Assembly (NCBI GenBank): GCA_050248955.1
Contig: JBFWRK010000010.1
Coordinates: 1 to 64,000, forward strand
Source of the DNA: JBFWRK01 sp050248955
GTDB lineage: Bacteria > Actinomycetota > Acidimicrobiia > Acidimicrobiales > Ilumatobacteraceae
DNA: 64,000 nucleotides
Direction of reading: 5' to 3'
Of the stretch, positions 15,212 to 23,615 are shown one piece after another (the first letter of the stretch is position 1; each line of letters opens with the position of its first letter). A model generated the notes under the pieces. The model did not search any database. It saw only the letters and a list, made by a program, of their open reading frames with translations, and was not told the origin of the DNA. Both the position numbers and the translations under genes were made by a program.

Positions 15212-16612
15212 TCAGGTCGCGGCGGGGAGCGTGATGTGCACGGTGGTGCCGATGCCTTCGGCGCTCTCGACGGTGATGTCGCCGCCGTGGGCTTCGATGA
15301 CGGCGTCCGCGATCGCGAGCCCGAGCCCGCTCCCGCCACGGTCACGGGTCCGGCTCGGATCGGCGCGGAAGAAGCGCTCCGTCACGCGAGCCGCTGTCTC
15401 GGGCGGCATGCCAGGGCCGTGGTCGACGACATCGACGCTGGCCGTTCCGTCGTTGCACCGTGCGCTGAGCTCCACGGCGCTGCCTGCCGGGGTGTGGACG
15501 AGCGCGTTGCCGACGATGTTCGCGAGCACTTGCCGGAGTCGGTCCTCGTCGCCCGTCACGACGACGGACCCATCGATGTCGGTACGGATCGACCGCGCGG
15601 GATCGACGGCCGACGCATCGCGTGCGGCATCGCTGATCAGCGTCCCGAGATCCACCGGCCGGCGCTCGAGCGGCCGGGCCTGGTCCAGCTTGGCGAGGCT
15701 CAGCATGTCGTCCACGAGGCGGGCCATCCGGATCGCCTCCTGCTCCGTCCGGCGCATCGCCTCGTCGAGCTCGACCGGCTCCTCGAGACCGCCGCTGCGG
15801 TACAGCTCTGCGTAGCCGCGGATCGTCGTGACCGGTGTCCGCAGCTCGTGTGAGGCGTCGGCGACGAACCGCCGGAGGCGCTCCTCGGCACGGGTCCGCT
15901 GGTCGAAGGCGTCCTCGATCCGGCCGAGCATCTGGTTGAGCGCGACCCCGAGTTGGCCCGCCTCCGTCGACGGCGCCGCCTCCGGCACGCGATGGGAGAG
16001 GTCACCACCGGCGATCGAGCTCGCGGCATCGGTCATCTGCTTGATCGGCCGGATGCCGAGCCGGACCACCCACCAGGTCACGAGACCGAGGGCGGCGAGG
16101 ATGATCGCGGTCGCGACCGCTTCCACCGTGATCAACCGGTTGACCGTCTCCTCGACGTCCGACAACGGCAGCGCCGTGATGAACACCGCGCCGTCGAACG
16201 CTTCCCGCGCCCGCAGCCGGTACCGGAGCTCGCCGTCGATGCTCTCCGTCGTGATCGAGCTCCGTGTGGCCGCGGCTCGGCGCACCTCGTCCGGATCGAT
16301 CTCCGGGATCGGCAGTTCGCCGTCGCCGAGGTTCGGCGCAAAGATCGTGACGAGCTCGTCGTTCGGCCGGAGCACGCCTTCGTACACGTCGCTCAGGCGC
16401 TCGAACGGGCCGAGTGACTCCGGTGCGCCGGGCGGTGGCGAGGCGGCGTCGATCGCGCGGCCGAGGTTGCCGGCGGACACCAGGCGCGCGTCCACCTGGC
16501 CGAGCAGGTGCGCACGGGTCGTGGTCGTGATGATGGTCGCGACCACCACCAGCACGATCGCGACGGCAGCCATCGCCGCCAGCAGACGGGCGCGGAGCGA
16601 GAGACGGTTCAC
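15212..16612 (-). CDS. Two-component sensor histidine kinase (MprB/TcrY-like)
   Basis: A 466-residue membrane kinase. TM1 is at about 7-30 and TM2 near 162-185, enclosing an extracytoplasmic sensor region. A HAMP domain follows (GIRPIKQMTDAASSIAGGDL). The phospho-accepting histidine lies in DASHELRTPVTTIRGYAELY. ATP-binding boxes are N (ANIVGNALVH), G1 (DHGPGMPP) and G2 (GGSGLGLAI). It should phosphorylate the OmpR-type regulator encoded immediately upstream; the regulator's stop and this ATG overlap as ATGA. The divergent HtrA-like protease makes an envelope-stress role likely, as in MprAB-PepD of mycobacteria (analogy). Confidence 0.93.
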   Translation of the reverse strand: MNRLSLRARLLAAMAAVAIVLVVVATIITTTTRAHLLGQVDARLVSAGNLGRAIDAASPPPGAPESLGPFERLSDVYEGVLRPNDELVTIFAPNLGDGELPIPEIDPDEVRRAAATRSSITTESIDGELRYRLRAREAFDGAVFITALPLSDVEETVNRLITVEAVATAIILAALGLVTWWVVRLGIRPIKQMTDAASSIAGGDLSHRVPEAAPSTEAGQLGVALNQMLGRIEDAFDQRTRAEERLRRFVADASHELRTPVTTIRGYAELYRSGGLEEPVELDEAMRRTEQEAIRMARLVDDMLSLAKLDQARPLERRPVDLGTLISDAARDASAVDPARSIRTDIDGSVVVTGDEDRLRQVLANIVGNALVHTPAGSAVELSARCNDGTASVDVVDHGPGMPPETAARVTERFFRADPSRTRDRGGSGLGLAIADAVIEAHGGDITVESAEGIGTTVHITLPAAT

Positions 16613-17298
16613 GATGCCGATGGCGCGCGCAGGGTGTACCCGACGCTGCGGATCGTCGTGATCAAGCGCGGCTCGGCGATGTCGATCTTCCGGCGGAGGT
16701 AGCCGATGTACGTCTCGACGACTCCACCGTCACCGCCGAAGTCGTACTGCCACACGTGGTCGAGGATCTGCGCCTTCGACAGGACCCGACCCTGGTTCGC
16801 CAGCAGGTAGCGCAGCAGGTTGTACTCGGTCGGGGAGAGCGACACCTCGCGGCCACCGCGCGTCACGCGGTGCGCGTCGTCGTCCATCTCGAGGTCGTGG
16901 CACGACATCCGCTTCCCGTCGTCGGCCTGGCCCGCGCGCCGAAGGACCGCGTTCGCCCGCGCGACGAGCTCCTCGAGGCTGAACGGCTTCTGGAGGTAGT
17001 CGTCCCCGCCGAGCGTGAGGCCGCGCACCTTGTCGTCGGTCGCGTCCCGCGCCGTCAGGAAGAGCACGGGTGTCCGGTCGCCTTCGGTTCTCATCCGGCG
17101 ACACACCTCGAACCCGTCGATGTCGGGCATCATCACATCGAGGATCACGAGGTCGGGGCGTGCCGATGCGACGATGTCGAGCGCCTCCCGACCGTTCGAT
17201 GCGGACGAGATGTCGAACCCGTTGTGCCGGAGCGCGGCTGCCAGCATCGAACGCAGGTTGTCCTCGTCGTCGACGATCAAGAGGTGTTCACCAGCCAT
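16609..17298 (-). CDS. OmpR-family response regulator (MprA-like)
   Basis: A 229-residue regulator beginning MAGEHLLIVDDEDN from ATG 17298. The receiver domain (5-118) has the acidic pocket DDE, the phospho-acceptor Asp in LVILDVMMPDIDG, and the Lys in LQKPFS. The C-terminal winged helix (135-228) has LSPTEYNLLRYLLANQGRV and VVETYIGYLRRKID. It is first in an operon with the histidine kinase. The 137-base gap to the divergent protease gene probably holds both promoters. By analogy with mycobacterial MprA, it may control that protease and itself. Confidence 0.93.
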   Translation of the reverse strand: MAGEHLLIVDDEDNLRSMLAAALRHNGFDISSASNGREALDIVASARPDLVILDVMMPDIDGFEVCRRMRTEGDRTPVLFLTARDATDDKVRGLTLGGDDYLQKPFSLEELVARANAVLRRAGQADDGKRMSCHDLEMDDDAHRVTRGGREVSLSPTEYNLLRYLLANQGRVLSKAQILDHVWQYDFGGDGGVVETYIGYLRRKIDIAEPRLITTIRSVGYTLRAPSAS

Positions 17299-17435
17299 GT
17301 CCACACCCTCGCGCCGGTTCCTGTGAACTTGCTGAGAGCCCGCCTTGGATGCGGTGTGAGGATCTCGATGCGATTCACACCAAACCCACAAGAAGCTCCA
17401 AGCGCACTCTGAGGCGGGGCGTTCACGGTGAGCTC

Positions 17436-18350
17436 ATGACGAACGCGACGAACTTCATCGACCGTGAGCACGAACCTTCCCCGTCGGTGCCGCCTGTCCT
17501 CGCGGATCCTGGCGAGGCGCCGCTCTCCTGGCCGGCGTTACCGCCGACGCCGCCACCCGCATCGCGAGCGCCTCGACGGCGTCGCGCTGCGCTCGGTGTC
17601 GCTGGCATCGTGGCGCTGTCGATGACGGCCGGCGCGATCGGAGGACGGCTCACCGCCGATGACGCAGCGCCGGCATCGTCGGTTGCCGTCGACGCCGTCT
17701 CGATCGGCGGCGGTGGTGCATCGGTCGCCCAGATCGTCGACGCAGTGGAGGAGTCGGTGGTGTCGATCGAGACCACGGTCTCGGTTCGCCGCGGGCCCTT
17801 CAGCGGCGAGGCATCGGGCGCCGGCACGGGCATCGTGCTCGACGGTGGCTACATCCTGACCAACGCGCACGTGATCGAGGGCGCCACCGAGGTCACGGTC
17901 ACCGCCTCGGACGGCTCGACGCGGCAGGCCGAGGTGATCGGATCCGACACGTCGAGCGATGTCGCCGTCCTCCACGTGGACGACACCGCCGGACTCGTCC
18001 CCGCGTCGATCGACACCGCTGCGGTCGCCGCCGTCGGCGACGACGTGGTCGCGATCGGCAACGCCCTCGCGCTCGAAGGCGGGCTCACTGTGACCAAGGG
18101 CATCGTGTCCGCGTTGGACCGCAGCATCGACACCGAGAACGGCACGATCAGCGATCTCATCCAGACCGATGCGGCGATCAGCTCCGGCAACTCCGGCGGT
18201 CCACTCGTGAACGGGTCCGGACAGGTGATCGGCATGAACACCGCCGTCGCGACCAGCTCCGGCACCGTGAGCGCGTCGAACATCGGGTTCTCGATCGACA
18301 TCGGCACCGCGCTCACGGTCGCCGAGCGGCTGATCGGCACCACTGCCTGA
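17436..18350 (+). CDS. Membrane-anchored trypsin-like serine protease (HtrA-like, no PDZ)
   Basis: A 304-residue protein. The N-terminal ~45 residues are cytoplasmic and Pro-rich, followed by one transmembrane helix (about 52-72, LGVAGIVALSMTAGAIGG) that leaves the protease outside. The catalytic triad is visible: His in ILTNAHVIEG, Asp in SSDVAVLHVD, Ser in SSGNSGGPLV. The chain ends soon after the protease domain, so the usual HtrA/DegP PDZ domain is missing. It is divergent from an MprAB-like two-component system, which suggests envelope protein quality control. ATG 17436 is chosen since it precedes a natural hydrophilic leader. Confidence 0.9.
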   Translation: MTNATNFIDREHEPSPSVPPVLADPGEAPLSWPALPPTPPPASRAPRRRRAALGVAGIVALSMTAGAIGGRLTADDAAPASSVAVDAVSIGGGGASVAQIVDAVEESVVSIETTVSVRRGPFSGEASGAGTGIVLDGGYILTNAHVIEGATEVTVTASDGSTRQAEVIGSDTSSDVAVLHVDDTAGLVPASIDTAAVAAVGDDVVAIGNALALEGGLTVTKGIVSALDRSIDTENGTISDLIQTDAAISSGNSGGPLVNGSGQVIGMNTAVATSSGTVSASNIGFSIDIGTALTVAERLIGTTA

Positions 18351-18390
18351 CCATCACGGCCCCCCAACAGGAACTCCGCTCACAGGCGGA

Positions 18391-18493
18391 CCTGAGCGGC
18401 CCGGACCCGAGCAGAGATCTGGTGGAGCGGTCCGGGTCCGAGCAGAGATCTTGTGGAGCGGTCCGGGTCCGAGCAGAGATCTTGTGGAGCGAC
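18391..18493. repeat. 31-bp tandem repeats between convergent genes
   Basis: A 31-base unit (GTGGAGCGGTCCGGGTCCGA, then GCAGAGATCTT) is repeated head to tail at 18422-18452 and 18453-18483. A partial copy begins at 18484 and a degenerate copy spans about 18391-18421. In the degenerate copy the core is inverted (CGGACCCG), so it can pair with CGGGTCCG of the next copy and form a hairpin. The position between converging genes suggests a termination or structural role. There are no spacers, so it is not a CRISPR array. Confidence 0.75.
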
Positions 18494-18497
18494 CCCG

Positions 18498-18770
18498 TCA
18501 GTCGTCGATCTCTTCCGGCTCCACCGCGTCGAGGAAGGCGTCGACATCCTGGTCTTCGCCGCCGACGAGCCAGACCGTCACGTTGTCGGTGTCGTCCTCC
18601 TCGTTGGCAACGGCTTCGCGCTCGTCGTCCCACGGGACGACGGCTTCGATCGACCACCGGTCGACCGTGATGTCGTCGGCGTCGTCGTCGACGTGGGCGA
18701 TCACCGCGAGCTCGATCTCCGCGTCCGGCGGCTGGTCCTTCAATATGTCGATCAGCTCTCGAACTCGCAT
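18498..18770 (-). CDS. Hypothetical acidic protein
   Basis: A 90-residue, strongly acidic protein starting MRVRELIDILKDQPPDAEIE at ATG 18770, downstream of GGACCC. Alternating strands (IELAVIAHV, DITVDRWSIE, DNVTVWLVGG) and an acidic end (DAVEPEEIDD) suggest a small compact fold. Similar short proteins are common in actinobacteria, but I cannot name a family. It ends five bases from the 31-bp repeats. The next gene upstream (18809-19441) is on the same strand, so the two may be co-transcribed. Confidence 0.65.
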   Translation of the reverse strand: MRVRELIDILKDQPPDAEIELAVIAHVDDDADDITVDRWSIEAVVPWDDEREAVANEEDDTDNVTVWLVGGEDQDVDAFLDAVEPEEIDD

Positions 18771-18808
18771 GGGTCCTCCGTGGGCGTGGTCATTGCTCGA
18801 TAGGTCCG

Positions 18809-19441
18809 TCATTCGTCGACTCCCAGCCAGTCGGGTGCCCGTTCGAGGAGGAACAGGCTCACGTCGCGACAGCGATCGAGGATGTCGCACAGCATCTCGT
18901 CGTCGTTCAGCAGGACGCCGGCGAGCGACACCGACACGCGGGCAACGATCGACAGGCTGCGCTCCGGCGCATCGGTCACGGACGGGATCGAGTCGATTGC
19001 CGAGACTTCGATCGGCAACGACACGGTGCCGACCCCGGCGATGTCCGTGGCGAGCACGAGCAGGTCGGGCGGGTGGGGCAGCGGTGGCAGCGTCCACGTG
19101 AACAGCAGCGGGAACTGGTAGTTGTCCGGCGGATCCGCGTCAGGATCGTCCTGGCGGAGCACTTCGTCCTCGAACCCGAGCAGCGCTCGAGGGTCGACCT
19201 CGAGCGCGAGGTGCAGGTCGATGGGGCCGTCGCACGCCTCCTCTGGGTGGAGGTCCACCTCCCAGAGCTGGCGGAGCGAGTAGGTCTCCACGAAGTGCCG
19301 CTCGTCGTGCACGTGGAAACCGTGATCGATCGCATGGCTCTTGACATCTGCGACGAAACCAGCGACGTCGATGACGGCCAAACGGATCTCCTTCCCGGCC
19401 TCGGTCGGGCCATAGCCTGCCAGGTCCGCCCGGGTAATCAC
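18809..19441 (-). CDS. Hypothetical protein
   Basis: About 210 residues if the GTG at 19441 is the start; no better start is seen and the assigned ribosome site is weak. The sequence has a mixed alpha/beta look (EIRLAVIDVAGFVADVKSHA, LPHPPDLLVLATDIAG), an acidic centre, and a C-terminal LERAPDWLGVDE. No domain is recognised. It is divergent from the inositol-phosphatase-family gene with only about 13 bases between start codons, so the promoters must overlap the coding regions or one start is wrong. Confidence 0.55.
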   Translation of the reverse strand: MITRADLAGYGPTEAGKEIRLAVIDVAGFVADVKSHAIDHGFHVHDERHFVETYSLRQLWEVDLHPEEACDGPIDLHLALEVDPRALLGFEDEVLRQDDPDADPPDNYQFPLLFTWTLPPLPHPPDLLVLATDIAGVGTVSLPIEVSAIDSIPSVTDAPERSLSIVARVSVSLAGVLLNDDEMLCDILDRCRDVSLFLLERAPDWLGVDE

Positions 19442-19454
19442 TACCGTCGAGGAG

Positions 19455-20204
19455 ATGAACGACGATGTGTTGCTCGAACTGCTCCACGAGGTCGCCGATG
19501 CGGTCGCCGATGCCCTCGCGTCGGTGCAGGAGTGGGGGCCGTCGGGCCTGCGCGACGGCCAGTACGCCGCCGACCTGATCGCCGACGCTGCCGCACTCGA
19601 CGTCCTGCGCCGTGCCGGCGTCGGGGTGCTGTCGGAGGAGAGCGGACTCGAGCACGGTGACCGTCCGATCGTGGTCGTCGTCGATCCCCTGGACGGCTCG
19701 ACGAACGCGTCGCGCGGCATCCCGTGGTTCGCGACCTCGCTGTGCGCCGTGGACGGCGACGGGCCACGGGTGAGCGTCGTGGCGAACCAGGCAGCGTCGC
19801 GCTCCCGTTACGAAGCGGTGCGCGGCGGTGGCGCGCGACGCGACGGCGAACCGATCGCCCCGTCGACGACCACGGCGTTGCACGAAGCCGTCGTCGGGAT
19901 CTCGGGGTACCCGGCGCAGCTCGTCCACTGGTGGCAGTTCCGCTCGCTCGGCGCAGCAGCGCTCGATCTCTGCCTCGTCGCCGACGGCACGCTCGACGGC
20001 TACGTCGACTGCAGCAGGAGCGCGCACGGCGTCTGGGACTACGCGGGTGCGCTGCTCGTGTGCCGTGAGGCAGGGGCGACGATCGCCGATGCCGAAGGCA
20101 GGGACATGATGACGCTCGATCCCGACACGCGTCGGACCCCGATCGCGGCCGGCACCGAGATGCTGTTCGAGGAGCTGCTCGCGGCGCGCCAGTCGTTCAG
20201 CTGA
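19455..20204 (+). CDS. Inositol monophosphatase family protein
   Basis: A 249-residue metal-dependent phosphatase. Metal-binding motifs are LSEESG (about 59-64), VDPLDGSTN (about 77-85) and the C-terminal GVWDYAGALLV (WDxAG type). Family members dephosphorylate inositol phosphate, histidinol phosphate, fructose bisphosphate or PAP; inositol phosphate is reasonable in an actinobacterium that makes mycothiol, but this is inference. Length is close to the family norm. Five bases after its stop comes the end of the convergent sigma-factor gene, so no separate terminator is present. Confidence 0.85.
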   Translation: MNDDVLLELLHEVADAVADALASVQEWGPSGLRDGQYAADLIADAAALDVLRRAGVGVLSEESGLEHGDRPIVVVVDPLDGSTNASRGIPWFATSLCAVDGDGPRVSVVANQAASRSRYEAVRGGGARRDGEPIAPSTTTALHEAVVGISGYPAQLVHWWQFRSLGAAALDLCLVADGTLDGYVDCSRSAHGVWDYAGALLVCREAGATIADAEGRDMMTLDPDTRRTPIAAGTEMLFEELLAARQSFS

Positions 20205-20209
20205 CCCGT

Positions 20210-21088
20210 TCAGCTGACGGCGGGGCGGGGTTTGGTCCGCTGACCGGCGGACCACAATCGGGCCACGCTCGGATGGCGGAGCTTCCCGAGGGCCCGTGCC
20301 TCGATCTGGCGGATGCGCTCCCGCGTCAGCTCGTAGTGCTCGCCGATCTCGGCGAGCGTCATCGGCGACTCGTCGAGCCCGAACCGGGAGCGGAGCACGG
20401 CTTGCTCGCGAGGGGTCAACCGGGCGAGCTGCACCTCCAGCGCCTGCCGTTCCAGTGCCGACGCCGCAGCCTCGTAGGGCGCCACGGCGCCGTCGTCCTC
20501 GAGCAGGTCACCGAGCTCGACCTCGCCCGTGTCGTCCATCGGTGTCGAGAGCGAGACGAGCGGGCGCCGGTGCTGCTGCGCGAGCGACACCCGCTCGGCG
20601 GAGATGCCGGTGTCGGCAGCGACCTCGTCGGGAGTCGGGTTCCGGTCGAGCTCCGTCGCCAGGCGGTTCGTGCTCTGATCGATGAGCGAGTAGGTGTCGC
20701 GCACGTGCGACGGCACCCGGATCGCACGTGACGTGTCGGCGAGCGCCCGACCGATCGCCTGGCGGATCCACCAGGTGGCATACGTCGAGAACTTGAAGCC
20801 CTTCTCGTGATCGAACTTGTCGACCGCCCGCATCAGGCCGAGGTTGCCCTCCTGGATGAGATCGAGCAGGGTGAGCCCGTTGCCGTCGTAGCGCTTCGCG
20901 ACCGACACGACGAGGCGCAAGTTGCTCTGGATGAAGCGCCGGCGAGCTGCCTCGCCCTCAGGACCGCCGCTGCGCACGATCGCGCCGAGCTCGCCTTCTT
21001 CGGCCGCAGTCAGTAGCGGATGGGCGCCGATCTCCTCGAGGTAACGCCGCAGGAGCTCCCCGTCGTCACCACCAGACCGCAGCGCCAT
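20210..21088 (-). CDS. RpoD-family (group 2-like) sigma factor
   Basis: A 292-residue sigma-70 protein without the long N-terminal region 1.1. Region 1.2 is GELLRRYLEEIGAHPLLTAAEE, region 2 includes NLRLVVSVAKRY and LDLIQEGNLGLMRAVDKFD with KFSTYATWWIRQAI, and region 3 is around RNPTPDEVAADTG. Region 4 has LTPREQAVLRSRFG and LTRERIRQIEARALGKLR. It should direct RNA polymerase to -10/-35 promoters as a non-primary, SigB-like sigma. The ATG at 21088 is used, preceded by an in-frame GTG. It lies downstream of metF on the same strand but with a 96-base gap, so it is likely independent. Confidence 0.93.
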   Translation of the reverse strand: MALRSGGDDGELLRRYLEEIGAHPLLTAAEEGELGAIVRSGGPEGEAARRRFIQSNLRLVVSVAKRYDGNGLTLLDLIQEGNLGLMRAVDKFDHEKGFKFSTYATWWIRQAIGRALADTSRAIRVPSHVRDTYSLIDQSTNRLATELDRNPTPDEVAADTGISAERVSLAQQHRRPLVSLSTPMDDTGEVELGDLLEDDGAVAPYEAAASALERQALEVQLARLTPREQAVLRSRFGLDESPMTLAEIGEHYELTRERIRQIEARALGKLRHPSVARLWSAGQRTKPRPAVS

Positions 21089-21184
21089 CACTCGTGGACG
21101 GTAGTGGCGCCCGATCGGGTGGTGGCGGATAGTCCCCGGCCCCGGCGCCCGACCAGGAGCGGGCGTCCGCGAGCTCGCCGAACG

Positions 21185-22051
21185 TCAGGCGAGGCGCGCC
21201 AGCTGCCGCTCGCGCCAGGCCAGCGTTGCCTCGACGTGGTTGAACGTGAAGACGTGCAGGCCGTCGATGCCGAGCGATTCGGCGTGGCGGCTCAAGGGCA
21301 CGAGCAGCTTCGCCGGGTCGTAGCGGGTGGGGGAGAACAGCCGGCTGATGGCGCCTCGGTTCTTCTTCACGAAGCGCAACGACGCGCCGATGCCGAGGCG
21401 GACGCCCATCGTCAGGAGCTTCGTGCGGTCGACCGCCCCCGGCAGCCCGAGGTGCAGCGGGAGCAGCAAGCCGGCCTTCCGCTCGGACTCCGCCCACGAG
21501 CGCCAGAGTGCGGCGTCGAAGCACATCTGCGTCGTCGCGTACCCGGCGATGCCGGCCTCGGCGAGCAGGTCCTGCTTCGCGTGCAGGGCACTGCTCAGGA
21601 CGGAGCGTTCGATGAGCGCATGGCCATCGGGGTACGCGGTCACGCCGATGCGGACGAGCCCCGGACCGGCGTCGAGGAGGTCGCGGAGGAACGGCAGGAC
21701 GCCCTCGTACGCCCCGACCGGTTCGGACGCGTCGCCGGCGACGAGGAACACCTCCGAGAGGCCGTGCTCACGGATCCACGACGCCAGCCGGGACACGTGG
21801 GCGCGGTCCTCGACGAGGCGCGTCGAGAGGTGCGGCACCGGGTCGTGGCCGAGGTCGAGCAACTGGCTCGTGAGCTCGAGTGTCGCGCCCAGGCCTTTGA
21901 CCGGGGAACACGTCACCGCGAGGGGAGCGTGCGCCGGCAGGTGCTGGAGCTGCCCGGCAACACTCTTCATCGGGACCAACTCGAGCCGTGCCGTCGAGAG
22001 CAACCGCGTCTGGACGTCGATCGCGCGACGCGTGTCGGGAACGGATGACAT
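21185..22051 (-). CDS. Methylenetetrahydrofolate reductase-family protein (MetF-like)
   Basis: A 288-residue TIM-barrel protein with MetF features: LAVTCSPVKGLGATLELT near the start, EVFLVAGDASEPVGAYEGV, RIGVTAYPDGHALIER, the TTQMCFD strand, and LPLHLGLPGAVDRTKLL. It is the last gene of the seven-gene corrinoid methyltransferase operon (28265 to 21185) and begins 13 bases after the MttB-like gene. That position suggests it works in the oxidising direction, converting 5-methyl-tetrahydrofolate produced by methyl transfer into methylene-tetrahydrofolate, rather than serving methionine synthesis. The direction is inferred from context. Confidence 0.85.
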   Translation of the reverse strand: MSSVPDTRRAIDVQTRLLSTARLELVPMKSVAGQLQHLPAHAPLAVTCSPVKGLGATLELTSQLLDLGHDPVPHLSTRLVEDRAHVSRLASWIREHGLSEVFLVAGDASEPVGAYEGVLPFLRDLLDAGPGLVRIGVTAYPDGHALIERSVLSSALHAKQDLLAEAGIAGYATTQMCFDAALWRSWAESERKAGLLLPLHLGLPGAVDRTKLLTMGVRLGIGASLRFVKKNRGAISRLFSPTRYDPAKLLVPLSRHAESLGIDGLHVFTFNHVEATLAWRERQLARLA

Positions 22052-22064
22052 GTCGTGACGCTCC

Positions 22065-23615
22065 TCAGCCGAACTCGTCGGGCAACTCGGACTTGCGCCG
22101 CTCGACGTAGGCGCGGAGCTCCTCGTCGATGGCCTCGTCGAGGGGTGGTGCTTCGTACTCGGCGAGGCGCTTCTTCCAGATCCCGTTCGCCCGCTGGGTG
22201 GCGTCGAGCGCGCCGTCCTCGGTCCACTGCTCGAAGCTCGAGTTGTCGGCGGTCTCCGCGCGGTAGAACGCAGTCTCGAAGTTGGCGAGCGTGTGCGGCG
22301 TGCCGAGGAAGTGCTGCCCGGGATCGTGCGCACAGATCGCGTCCAGTGCCTGACCGTTCTCGGAGAGGTCGAGACCGCGGACGAACGTCGACATCATGCC
22401 GAGCTGGTCATCGTCGAGGACGAACTTCTCGTAGCCGATGGAGAGCCCGCCTTCCAGCCAGCCGGCCGCGTGGAGCACGAAGTTGACGCCGGCCATGATC
22501 GTCGGGATCAGCGTCGACGCGCTCTCATAGGCCGCTTGTGCATCGGGCAGCTTCGATGCGGTGAGCGCGCCTCCCGAACGGAACGGGACGCCCAGCCTGC
22601 GCGCCAGCGCGGCGACGGTGTAGAGCACGATCGCCGGCTCCGGCGTGCCGAACGTCGGCGCGCCGGTCTGCATCGACATCGAGCTCGCGAACGATCCGAA
22701 CACGACCGGTGCGCCCGGTCGGATCAGCTGCGTGAACGTCATCCCGGCGAGCGCCTCGGCGAGCGTCTGGGCGGCGACGCCTGCCGACGTCGTCGGCGCC
22801 ATCGCTCCGGCGAGGATGAACGGCGTGATGATCGTCGCCTGGTTGTTCTCGGCGTAGACCTGCGCCGCCGCGAGCATCGAGCCGTCCCAGACCAGGGGCG
22901 ACGACGCGTTGATGAGCGAGGTCATCACCGTGCGGTCCTGCAGGTCGCCGCCGAACCCGATGCGAGCCATCTCGACGCTGTCGGCGGCGCGGCTGCCGGC
23001 CGTGACGGAGCCCATGAGCCCCTTGTCGCTGTAGCGCAGGTGCGAGTACACCATGTCGAGGTGGCGCTTGCTGACCGGGATGTCCACCGGCTCGCAGACC
23101 GTGCCGCCAGAGTGGTGCAGGTTCGGCGACAGGTAGGCGAGCTTCACGAAGTTCTGGAAGTCCTCGAGCGTCGCGTAGCGCCGGCCCTTGTCGAGGTCGA
23201 ACACGAACGGCGATCCGTAGTTCGGCGCGAAGACGGTGGCGTCACCGCCGATCTGCACGTTGTTGCCGGGGTTTCGGGCGTGCTGCGTGTAGGTGCGTGG
23301 CGCGGTGGCAGCCACGATCTGACGGCACAGACCGCGAGGGAAACGGACCCTCGTCCCAGCGACGTCCGCGCCCGCGTCGGCGAACAGCTGCAACGCGCTC
23401 GGGTAGTCGCGGATCTCGACGCCGACCTGCTCGAGGATCGTGTCCGCGTTGTGCTCGACGATCGAGAGCCCCTCGTCGGAGACGAGCTCGAACGGCTTCA
23501 GCTGCCGTGTGAGGAACGGTTCGCGGGCGAGCACGTGAGAGGCTCGCACGGCCTGCCGGCCGGCGCGTCCCCCGGAGCGACGTCCTCTCGACGTGTCGGC
23601 GGTTCCATCAGTCAT
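22065..23615 (-). CDS. Non-pyrrolysine MttB-family methyltransferase (betaine-type candidate)
   Basis: A 516-residue member of the trimethylamine methyltransferase (MttB) superfamily. The barrel contains LKPFELVSDEGLSIVEHNAD, VFAPNYGSPFVFDLDKG, HLDMVYSHLRYSDKGLMG and NSSFEQWTEDGALDA near the end. No in-frame TAG is present, so it lacks the pyrrolysine that true trimethylamine enzymes use. Characterised non-pyrrolysine members (MtgB) demethylate glycine betaine by passing a methyl group to a corrinoid protein. A choline-to-betaine operon and a betaine importer lie nearby, so glycine betaine is the best substrate guess, with carnitine, proline betaine or similar as alternatives. ATG 23615 overlaps the RamA-like stop. 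Confidence 0.87.
   Translation of the reverse strand: MTDGTADTSRGRRSGGRAGRQAVRASHVLAREPFLTRQLKPFELVSDEGLSIVEHNADTILEQVGVEIRDYPSALQLFADAGADVAGTRVRFPRGLCRQIVAATAPRTYTQHARNPGNNVQIGGDATVFAPNYGSPFVFDLDKGRRYATLEDFQNFVKLAYLSPNLHHSGGTVCEPVDIPVSKRHLDMVYSHLRYSDKGLMGSVTAGSRAADSVEMARIGFGGDLQDRTVMTSLINASSPLVWDGSMLAAAQVYAENNQATIITPFILAGAMAPTTSAGVAAQTLAEALAGMTFTQLIRPGAPVVFGSFASSMSMQTGAPTFGTPEPAIVLYTVAALARRLGVPFRSGGALTASKLPDAQAAYESASTLIPTIMAGVNFVLHAAGWLEGGLSIGYEKFVLDDDQLGMMSTFVRGLDLSENGQALDAICAHDPGQHFLGTPHTLANFETAFYRAETADNSSFEQWTEDGALDATQRANGIWKKRLAEYEAPPLDEAIDEELRAYVERRKSELPDEFG

Noticed and set aside
18391..18493. 31-bp repeats considered as a CRISPR array
   Set aside because: Units are directly adjacent with no spacers and no cas genes are nearby.
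22065..23615. Pyrrolysine-containing trimethylamine methyltransferase
   Set aside because: There is no in-frame TAG and no pyl genes in the window; the gene fits the non-pyrrolysine MttB class.
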